5,837 bases of DNA from an uncultured Actinomyces sp. (GTDB lineage: Bacteria; Actinomycetota; Actinomycetes; Actinomycetales; Actinomycetaceae): the NCBI GenBank assembly GCA_937926415.1, contig CALBAF010000486.1, forward strand, positions 1 to 5,837, read 5' to 3'. The notes under the pieces were generated by a model. The model was given only the letters and a program-made list of their open reading frames with translations, had not been told where the DNA came from and did no database searches. A program made the translations under genes and the position numbers. This document shows, one piece after another, positions 1 through 5,731 of this stretch (its first letter is position 1; each line of letters starts with the position of its first letter).

Positions 1-2184
1 ATGGAGATGGTCCGCGACATCGACGAAGAATGCGTCGATTTCCAGGATAACTACGACGGTCGCAACCAGGAACCCACCATCCTGCCCGCGCGCTTCCCCA
101 ACCTGCTCGCCAACGGCTCCGAGGGCATCGCCGTCGGCATGGCCACGCGCATCCCGCCGCATAACCTGCGCGAGCTCGCACGCGGCGTCGAATGGGCCCT
201 CGAGCACCCCGATGCGACCCGCGAGGAACTCCTCGAAGCACTCATCAAGCTGATCCCCGGACCCGACTTCCCCACCGGCGCCACCATCCTGGGCCGCAAG
301 GGCATCGAAGACGCGTACCGCACAGGCCGCGGCTCCATCACGCAGCGCGCCGTCGTCAACGTCGAGGAAATCCAGGGCCGCCAGTGCCTCGTCGTCACCG
401 AGCTGCCCTACCAGGTCAACCCCGACAACCTGGCTGACAAGATCGCCCAGCTCGTGCGCGACGGAGCGATCGGCGGCATCGCCGACATCCGCGACGAAAC
501 CTCCGGCCGTACCGGCCAGCGCCTCGTCATCGTCCTCAAGCGCGACGCCGTCGCCAAGGTCGTCCTCAACAACCTCTACAAGCGCACCAGCCTGCAGGAG
601 AACTTCTCCGCCAACATGCTCGCGCTCGTCGACGGTGTGCCCCGCACCCTGTCGATCGACGGCTTCATCCGCCACTGGATCACCCACCAGATGGAAGTCA
701 TCGTGCGCCGCACGCAGTTCCGTCTGCGCAAGGCCCTCGAGCGCCTGCACATCCTCGAAGGCTACCTGAAGGCCCTCGACGCCCTCGACGAGGTCATCGC
801 CCTCATCCGCCGCTCCCCCACGGTCGACGAGGCCCGCAACGGCCTCATCGAGCTGCTCGACGTGGACGCCATCCAGGCCGACGCCATCCTGGCCCTCCAG
901 CTGCGCCGCCTGGCCGCCCTCGAGCGCCAGAAGATCATGGACGAGCACGCCGAACTCAAGGCCCGCGTCGACGACCTCAACGACATCCTCGCCAAGCCCG
1001 AGCGTCAGCGCGCCATCATCTCCGCCGAACTCGGCGAGATCGTCGACAAGTTCGGCGACGAGCGCCGCACCCGCATCCTCCCCTTCGACGGGGAAATGTC
1101 GATGGAAGACCTCATCCCCGAAGAGGACGTCGTCGTCACCATCACCCGCGACGGCTTCGCCAAGCGCACCCGCACGGACAACTACCGCTCGCAGAAGCGC
1201 GGCGGCAAGGGCGTGCGCGGCACCCAGCTGCGCGGCGACGACGTGGTCGAACACTTCTTCGTCACGACCACGCACAACTGGCTGCTCTTCTTCACCAACC
1301 TCGGTCGCGTCTACCGCGCCAAGGCCTACGAGATCCCCGAGGGCGGCCGCGACGCCAAGGGCCAGCACGTCGCAAACCTGCTGGCCTTCCAGCCCGACGA
1401 GCACATCGCGCAGGTCCTCGCGATCCGCACCTACGAGGACGCGGACTTCCTGGTCCTGGCCACCAAGCGCGGCCTCGTCAAGAAGACCCCGCTGAGCCTG
1501 TACAACTCGCCCCGCTCCGGCGGCATCATCGCCATCAACCTGCGCGAAGACGAGGACGGCAAGCCCGACGAGCTGGTCTCCGCGCAGACCATCATGGCCG
1601 ACGAGGACCTCATCCTCGTGTCCCGCGACGGCCAGGCCGTGCGCTTCACCGCCACCGACGACCAGCTGCGCTCCATGGGTCGCTCCACGTCCGGTGTGCG
1701 CGGCATGAAGTTCCGCGGCGACGACGAACTGCTCAGCATGGAGGTCCCGCGCGAGAACACCGACCTGCTGATCGTCACCGAGTCCGGCTACGCCAAGCGC
1801 ACCCCCGTCGAGGAATACCCGACGAAGTCGCGCGGCACCCTCGGCGTGCGCGTCGGCAAGCTCGTCGACGAACGCGGCGGCCTCGTCGGCGCCCTCGTCG
1901 TGCGACCCGATGAAGACGTCATGGTCATCACCGAGTCCGGCAAGCTCGTCCAGGTCAACGCCTCCGACGTGCGACCCACCGCCCGCAACACCATGGGCGT
2001 CATCTTCGCCCGCCCGGACGACGGCGACCGCATCATCGCGATCACCCGCAACTCCGACTCGGGCGACGAGGACGAGGACACCGAGAACATCGAGACCACC
2101 GAGGTCGTAGAGGGGACCGACACCCCCGCGGACGAGGCCACGGCCCCCGCAGGCGGCGACGACACCGCAGACACTGACAAGTGA
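1..2184 (+). CDS. gyrA: DNA gyrase subunit A, 5'-truncated by window edge
   Basis: GyrA is the cleavage and wrapping subunit of the A2B2 gyrase, which introduces negative supercoils using ATP bound by GyrB. The 727 visible residues are the C-terminal five-sixths. The ATG at base 1 is almost certainly internal: by family alignment from memory, it lies about ten residues after the active-site tyrosine, so the quinolone-resistance region and tyrosine are outside the window. Residues 1-358 are the rest of the breakage-reunion core, with the conserved FPNLLANGS and GIAVGMAT stretches near 32-48, the tower domain, and the coiled coil with its dimer globule around 235-350. From about 365 to 680 runs the beta-pinwheel DNA-wrapping domain. 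It opens with the GyrA box QKRGGKG at 398-404 and shows later blade repeats such as [11 protein letters not shown]. Residues 684-727 form a strongly acidic tail. The frame is intact and ends in TGA. The upstream partner gyrB is not visible. Confidence 0.97.
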   Translation: MEMVRDIDEECVDFQDNYDGRNQEPTILPARFPNLLANGSEGIAVGMATRIPPHNLRELARGVEWALEHPDATREELLEALIKLIPGPDFPTGATILGRKGIEDAYRTGRGSITQRAVVNVEEIQGRQCLVVTELPYQVNPDNLADKIAQLVRDGAIGGIADIRDETSGRTGQRLVIVLKRDAVAKVVLNNLYKRTSLQENFSANMLALVDGVPRTLSIDGFIRHWITHQMEVIVRRTQFRLRKALERLHILEGYLKALDALDEVIALIRRSPTVDEARNGLIELLDVDAIQADAILALQLRRLAALERQKIMDEHAELKARVDDLNDILAKPERQRAIISAELGEIVDKFGDERRTRILPFDGEMSMEDLIPEEDVVVTITRDGFAKRTRTDNYRSQKRGGKGVRGTQLRGDDVVEHFFVTTTHNWLLFFTNLGRVYRAKAYEIPEGGRDAKGQHVANLLAFQPDEHIAQVLAIRTYEDADFLVLATKRGLVKKTPLSLYNSPRSGGIIAINLREDEDGKPDELVSAQTIMADEDLILVSRDGQAVRFTATDDQLRSMGRSTSGVRGMKFRGDDELLSMEVPRENTDLLIVTESGYAKRTPVEEYPTKSRGTLGVRVGKLVDERGGLVGALVVRPDEDVMVITESGKLVQVNASDVRPTARNTMGVIFARPDDGDRIIAITRNSDSGDEDEDTENIETTEVVEGTDTPADEATAPAGGDDTADTDK

Positions 2185-2189
2185 CGCAC

Positions 2190-2225
2190 GATCACGGGAC
2201 GAGGCCCCCGCCTCGTCCCGTGATC
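2190..2225 (+). terminator. Hairpin terminator after gyrA
   Basis: A perfect 16-bp stem (2190-2205 pairing with 2210-2225) closes on a four-base CCCC loop and begins 5 bases after the gyrA stop. No T-run follows; the next bases are AAGCTTCC. It therefore resembles the U-tract-less intrinsic terminators or 3'-end stabilisers common in high-GC actinobacteria. Some read-through into the next gene is possible. Confidence 0.7.
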
Positions 2226-2257
2226 AAGCTTCCAAAGCGGCGCGGAACCAGCGCCGG

Positions 2258-2282
2258 TGCCAGGCGATGCGGTAGCCTGGCA
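2258..2282 (+). promoter_or_regulatory. Possible promoter region with inverted repeat upstream of the DUF3566 gene
   Basis: A perfect 7-bp inverted repeat, TGCCAGG at 2258-2264 and CCTGGCA at 2276-2282, encloses 11 bases. An actinobacterial-style -10 hexamer, TAGCCT, lies at 2273-2278 and overlaps the right arm. I see no convincing -35 at 16-18 bases upstream, so the promoter is weakly supported. The strong hairpin between gyrA and this gene makes an independent promoter plausible. The inverted repeat could be an operator or simply a leader hairpin. Confidence 0.35.
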
Positions 2283-2311
2283 GGTAGGAAGTGCGACCTG
2301 GAAGGAAACCC

Positions 2312-2704
2312 ATGAGCGACCACGTCTCGAGCACCCGCAGCGACGCTCCCCGCCGAGTTGACCTGGCCATCGCGCGCATCGACGCGTGGACCGTCATGAA
2401 GGTGGCGTTCCTGCTGTCCGTCGCCCTGGGTATCGCAATGGTCGTCGCCACGATCGTCCTGTGGCTCATGGTCGACGCCATGCACGTCTTCAGCCAGCTT
2501 GAGGAATTCCTCAAGACCATGGGCGCCGGCCGCTACGCCGACCTGCTGGACTACGCTCGCCTGCCGCGCGTCATCTCCTACGCGACCATCGTCGCGGTCA
2601 TCAACGTCATTCTGCTCACCGCCCTGTCGACGCTGGGAGCCATGCTCTATAACGTCGTCGCCTCGCTGGTGGGTGGCATCAAGGTGTCCCTCATGGATGA
2701 GTGA
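2312..2704 (+). CDS. DUF3566 family two-pass membrane protein
   Basis: This 130-residue protein corresponds to the gene found directly after gyrA in many actinobacteria (Rv0007-type in Mycobacterium); its function is not established. I chose the ATG at 2312 over an in-frame GTG at 2291 because GGAAGGA at 2300-2306 sits 5 bases upstream of it. The N-terminus is a short polar, probably cytoplasmic segment (1-29). Transmembrane helix 1 spans about 31-54. A loop with acidic and aromatic residues (55-90) follows, then helix 2 at about 91-113. The C-terminal segment (114-130) contains the conserved-looking YNVVASLVGGIKVSL region typical of the family's end. Mycobacterial relatives carry a long disordered N-terminal extension; this copy lacks it. 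It is co-oriented with gyrA, 127 bases away, and may be partly cotranscribed with it. Confidence 0.9.
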   Translation: MSDHVSSTRSDAPRRVDLAIARIDAWTVMKVAFLLSVALGIAMVVATIVLWLMVDAMHVFSQLEEFLKTMGAGRYADLLDYARLPRVISYATIVAVINVILLTALSTLGAMLYNVVASLVGGIKVSLMDE

Positions 2705-2716
2705 GGGCACTCGCGC

Positions 2717-2744
2717 AAGGGGTCGGCTGATGCCGGCCCCTTTT
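2717..2744 (+). terminator. Rho-independent terminator of the DUF3566 gene
   Basis: AAGGGGTCGGC (2717-2727) pairs with GCCGGCCCCTT (2732-2742) as an 11-bp stem with one G-U wobble and a TGAT loop. It runs straight into TTTT (2741-2744). It begins 12 bases after the stop codon, so it should end the gyrA-DUF3566 transcript. Confidence 0.88.
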
Positions 2745-2804
2745 GCTATGCCGCGCAGGGGCTCTTGTGTTGCTTTGTGGGGCCCGGCCGCTGTGTGTGC
2801 CGGT

Positions 2805-2867
2805 GGGCGGCGGCCCGCCCGCGAGATCGCCACACGCGAGCCTGACGGCTCGGAGTGATCGATCTCG
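2805..2867. repeat. Two adjacent stem-loops, one bipartite
   Basis: The first hairpin is GGGCGG (2805-2810) with CCGCCC (2815-2820) around a 4-base loop. One base later, CGAGATCG (2822-2829) pairs with CGATCTCG (2860-2867) as a perfect 8-bp outer stem. Inside it CGAGCC (2837-2842) pairs with GGCTCG (2847-2852) around TGAC. Symmetric 7-base internal loops separate the inner and outer stems. It could be a structured RNA element, a protein-binding site or a transcription barrier; nothing in the sequence decides between these. Confidence 0.5.
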
Positions 2868-2956
2868 AGGCCCGCCCTGGCCCTGCCACCACCCACCGGC
2901 GCCGCGACCAGGCCCTCCAGTAGCTTGCCCATCAGCAGCACGGGTACACCTCGGGG

Positions 2957-2965
2957 CTATCCACA
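2957..2965 (+). promoter_or_regulatory. DnaA box, near-consensus
   Basis: CTATCCACA matches the DnaA box consensus TTATNCACA at 8 of 9 positions and is followed by GG, as is its neighbour. It lies 30 bases upstream of a perfect box in the same orientation, about three helical turns away. Confidence 0.55.
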
Positions 2966-2986
2966 GGCACCTTCCGGCGCGGGCAG

Positions 2987-2995
2987 TTATCCACA
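2987..2995 (+). promoter_or_regulatory. DnaA box, perfect consensus
   Basis: TTATCCACA is an exact DnaA box in the typical context AGTTATCCACAGGG. With the site at 2957 it forms a same-strand pair. Gyrase genes normally lie a few kilobases from the origin, so the pair may be an outlying DnaA-binding locus or may modulate the WXG100 promoter about 50-90 bases downstream. Two boxes alone do not make an oriC. Confidence 0.65.
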
Positions 2996-3034
2996 GGGCG
3001 CCAATTCTGCCTCGATCACGCGTCGTCACGCGCG

Positions 3035-3040
3035 TAGCGT
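3035..3040 (+). promoter_or_regulatory. Possible -10 element of the WXG100 gene
   Basis: TAGCGT resembles GC-rich actinobacterial -10 hexamers and would place transcription start near 3047, about 38 bases before the start codon. No clear -35 is present. Upstream, TCACGCG occurs twice in direct orientation exactly 10 bases apart (3016-3022 and 3026-3032), as expected for an activator half-site pair on one DNA face. The evidence is weak. Confidence 0.25.
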
Positions 3041-3050
3041 CGATGTCGAC

Positions 3051-3067
3051 GGACCCACCCGGGGTCC
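3051..3067 (+). promoter_or_regulatory. Leader hairpin upstream of WXG100 ribosome binding site
   Basis: GGACCC (3051-3056) pairs with GGGTCC (3062-3067) around ACCCG. The hairpin ends 3 bases before the Shine-Dalgarno core AAAGGAG (3071-3077), so it does not sequester it. It may stabilise the 5' end of the mRNA or be chance in GC-rich DNA. Confidence 0.4.
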
Positions 3068-3084
3068 CACAAAGGAGTGACATC

Positions 3085-3378
3085 ATGACCGCATACGCCG
3101 TCGACGCCGAACAAATTGCTGCTGCCTCCGCGCAGGCCTGCACGACCGCATCGACCATCCGCACCGAGGTGGACACGATGATGGCCCAGCTCTTGGCCTT
3201 GCAGGACTCCTGGACCGGCGGGGCGCAGGTGAATTTCCAGGCGACCATCACCCAGTGGCAGGGCATCCAAGCACAGACGCACGACGCCCTGGACGCAATC
3301 TCGTCCCAGATGCAAGTCGCAGCCTCCACCTACGCCGACGCAGAGACTCATTCCGCCTCCCTCTTCGCTGGGTCCTGA
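3085..3378 (+). CDS. WXG100 (Esx-type) type VII secretion protein
   Basis: This 97-residue acidic, Ala/Thr/Gln-rich protein has the length and helical-hairpin composition of the WXG100 family. The signature WTG lies at 43-45 between predicted helices (about 5-40 and 47-90). A YxxxE motif, YADAE at 83-87, matches the C-terminal type VII export signal YxxxD/E. A second WxG (WQG) occurs at 58-60 at the start of helix 2. Cys19 is the only cysteine. The ATG at 3085 is fixed by AAAGGAG at 3071-3077 with 7 bases of spacing; longer in-frame starts upstream would run through the DnaA boxes and are unsupported. WXG100 proteins form four-helix dimers exported by an EccC/EssC ATPase machine. No partner Esx gene or secretion component is in the window, so a homodimer or a distant partner is inferred. 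It converges with groEL. Confidence 0.9.
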   Translation: MTAYAVDAEQIAAASAQACTTASTIRTEVDTMMAQLLALQDSWTGGAQVNFQATITQWQGIQAQTHDALDAISSQMQVAASTYADAETHSASLFAGS

Positions 3379-3404
3379 GGGCTACACCCACTCCCCGTTC
3401 CCGC

Positions 3405-3424
3405 ACGAGGGGCCATGGCCTCGT
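3405..3424 (+). terminator. Possible weak terminator after the WXG100 gene
   Basis: ACGAGG (3405-3410) pairs with CCTCGT (3419-3424) around an 8-base segment, and GGCCATGGCC inside is itself palindromic. No T-run follows. It lies 27 bases after the stop and ahead of the strong groEL hairpin, which could also block + strand read-through. Confidence 0.4.
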
Positions 3425-3443
3425 CCCGAGGCAACGGAGATAC

Positions 3444-3486
3444 AAAAACGCCTGGGGGCGGGACCCTTTCGAGTCCCACCCCCAGG
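3444..3486 (-). terminator. Rho-independent terminator of groEL
   Basis: On the minus strand, 3473-3486 pairs with 3451-3464 as a continuous 14-bp stem (13 Watson-Crick pairs plus one U-G) with an 8-base loop. It is followed by CG and then five U residues (AAAAA at 3444-3448 on +). The hairpin begins 24 bases past the groEL stop. The stem's wobble is a C/A mismatch on the + strand, and the T-run exists only on the minus side, so it is built for groEL. Confidence 0.92.
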
Positions 3487-3510
3487 CGGATCAGCTTAAC
3501 GCTGAGCGGC

Positions 3511-5166
<1,656 letters not shown>

Positions 5167-5170
5167 TCAG

Positions 5171-5220
5171 GTTCGATGCCCGCGACGGACGGCCACACTT
5201 TTGAGGTGGCCTCATCGAAC
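5171..5220 (-). promoter_or_regulatory. Structured 5' leader of groEL mRNA
   Basis: GTTCGATG (5220-5213 on the minus strand) pairs perfectly with CATCGAAC (5178-5171) as an 8-bp outer stem. Inside it GGCCAC (5211-5206) pairs with GTGGCC (5196-5191) around a 9-base loop. One base separates the stems on one side and 12 on the other. The structure lies entirely between the predicted transcription start (about 5254) and the ribosome binding site. It may act in mRNA stability or heat-dependent control. Confidence 0.6.
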
Positions 5221-5228
5221 CGGTGGTC

Positions 5229-5255
5229 TTATCACTCTCCATGTCGGAGTGCTAA
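5229..5255 (-). promoter_or_regulatory. CIRCE operator 1 (HrcA site)
   Basis: TTATCACTC-N9-GAGTGCTAA read on the + strand; the consensus TTAGCACTC-N9-GAGTGCTAA differs by one base. HrcA binds this inverted repeat to repress class I heat-shock genes. It overlaps the predicted groEL transcription start. Confidence 0.92.
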
Positions 5256-5260
5256 CTACG

Positions 5261-5289
5261 ATTTTGGCACTCACCCTCCCAGAGTGCAA
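5261..5289 (-). promoter_or_regulatory. Predicted groEL promoter
   Basis: On the minus strand, a -35 TTGCAC (5289-5284) and a -10 CAAAAT (5266-5261) are separated by exactly 17 bases. Each matches the sigma70-type consensus at 4 of 6 positions. Start of transcription would fall near 5254, giving a leader of about 115 bases. Both elements are embedded in CIRCE 2, and the start lies in CIRCE 1, as expected for steric HrcA repression. Confidence 0.6.
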
Positions 5290-5290
5290 G
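5264..5290 (-). promoter_or_regulatory. CIRCE operator 2 (HrcA site)
   Basis: TTGGCACTC-N9-GAGTGCAAG on the + strand keeps the perfect GCACTC/GAGTGC core and the 9-base spacing, with changes only at the outer bases. It starts 35 bases from CIRCE 1 and covers the promoter hexamers. Confidence 0.85.
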
Positions 5291-5344
5291 GCGAGGTCAC
5301 GCGGCTTGAGTCCGCTGCGCTCAGGGCGTAACGACTGACGACGA

Positions 5345-5370
5345 GGCCGAGGCGAGCCTCTTCTCGGGCC
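5345..5370. repeat. Hairpin at the groEL-distal edge of the repeat region
   Basis: GGCCGAG (5345-5351) pairs with CTC-GGGCC (5363-5370) as 7 bp with one bulged G, and GAGG/CCTC pairs inside it. No T-run is adjacent on either strand. It could be a terminator for a minus-strand gene beyond the window or part of the repeat cluster. Confidence 0.4.
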
Positions 5371-5375
5371 GCGCG

Positions 5376-5535
5376 CGCGAAAGAGTTCGCCCAGCACAGC
5401 CCCTCCGACGACTTTTCCGCGAAAAAACTCGCCCAGCATGCCTAAAAACGCCGATTTTGGGCCATTGTGAGCGCGCAGGGCGAACTTTTTCGCGCTTTCA
5501 CGATGACACAGCGCCGCAGGGCGAGCTTTTTCGTG
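5376..5535. repeat. Nested inverted repeats with four copies of a 17-base motif
   Basis: The consensus GGGCGARYTYTTTCGYG occurs at 5376-5392 and 5418-5434 on the minus strand and at 5478-5494 and 5519-5535 on the plus strand. The inner two form a palindrome centred at 5456 (5418-5494) whose arms stay about 70% complementary for 35 positions around a short loop. The outer two pair over all 17 positions on the + strand (14 Watson-Crick and 3 G-U). Two copies (5376, 5478) contain a core GCGAA-N4-TTCGC. The design suggests an intergenic palindromic repeat, a protein-binding cluster or a cruciform/RNA structure. Confidence 0.8.
5443..5463 (+). repeat. 21-base direct repeat, copy A
   Basis: It begins TAAAAACGCCGATTTTG and matches 5640-5660 at 17 of 21 positions. 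It occupies the loop-proximal part of the inner palindrome centred at 5456. Confidence 0.65.
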
Positions 5536-5560
5536 CACAAGGCGCGACAACATGGCGACA

Positions 5561-5569
5561 TTGAAACCG
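5561..5569 (+). repeat. TTGAAACCG repeat, copy 1
   Basis: TTGAAACCG recurs 42 bases downstream at 5603-5611, and the similarity continues for about 26 bases (TTGAAACCGrCAwCACCwCyGC pattern). It starts exactly 42 bases after the fourth 17-base motif. Confidence 0.65.
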
Positions 5570-5602
5570 ACAACACCACCGCTCGCCCCCAACAAGGGAG
5601 CC

Positions 5603-5683
5603 TTGAAACCGGCATCACCTCTGCACCCGAAAATTGCACCAAAAACGCCCATTTCGCGCCCGCAAAGGCGACGACGGTTTCAG
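5603..5683. repeat. 81-base imperfect palindrome
   Basis: TTGAAACCG (5603-5611) and CGGTTTCAG (5675-5683) close a long stem that continues almost to a five-base A/T loop at 5641-5645. On the minus strand many positions that would mismatch as A/C on the plus strand become G-U wobbles (for example 5614/5672, 5617/5669, 5621/5665, 5625/5661, 5631/5655). The pairing is therefore clearly better for an RNA made from the minus strand. No promoter or T-run that would define a transcript is evident. Confidence 0.75.
5640..5660 (+). repeat. 21-base direct repeat, copy B
   Basis: It begins CAAAAACGCCCATTTCG and matches 5443-5463 at 17 of 21 positions. It again sits at the loop end of a palindrome, here the 81-base one. 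Confidence 0.65.
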
Positions 5684-5692
5684 ACAACCGCA

Positions 5693-5731
5693 CACCTGGC
5701 CGACAGGGCCAGGTGGCGGCACCCATGGGTG
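5693..5731. repeat. Perfect 9-bp hairpin and 12-bp palindrome
   Basis: CACCTGGCC (5693-5701) pairs perfectly with GGCCAGGTG (5707-5715) around GACAG. Four bases later the self-complementary CACCCATGGGTG fills 5720-5731. Without a T-run, terminator activity for a gene beyond the window is only a possibility. Confidence 0.5.

Larger units (their letters stand above)
2745..3084. other. Gene-free intergenic region between DUF3566 and WXG100 genes
   Basis: No coding frame here has a ribosome binding site or recognisable product, and no tRNA cloverleaf is visible even though tRNA-Ile and tRNA-Ala often follow this gene in other actinobacteria. The stretch contains two adjacent hairpins (2805-2867), a pair of DnaA-box-like sites (2957-2995), a short direct repeat (3016-3032) and the WXG100 leader. 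Confidence 0.7.

Noticed and set aside
2291..2311. GTG 2291 as the DUF3566 start
   Set aside because: ATG 2312 has a strong Shine-Dalgarno site at proper distance; using GTG would place that site inside the coding sequence.
2192..2941. A 249-codon minus-strand frame across the DUF3566 gene and the intergenic gap
   Set aside because: It is antisense to a well-supported gene, crosses two terminators, and its product has no family resemblance.
2957..2995. Chromosomal oriC itself
   Set aside because: Only two DnaA boxes and no AT-rich unwinding segment nearby; origins of this group normally carry many boxes beside dnaA.
5168..5182. GGTTCGATGCC resembling a tRNA T-loop
   Set aside because: The flanking bases do not form the 5-bp T stem and no acceptor or anticodon arms fit. 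The GTTCGATG belongs to the groEL leader stem instead.
5376..5683. CRISPR array as an explanation of the repeats
   Set aside because: Copies alternate in strand and family, are imperfect, and have no uniform repeat-spacer pattern or cas gene.
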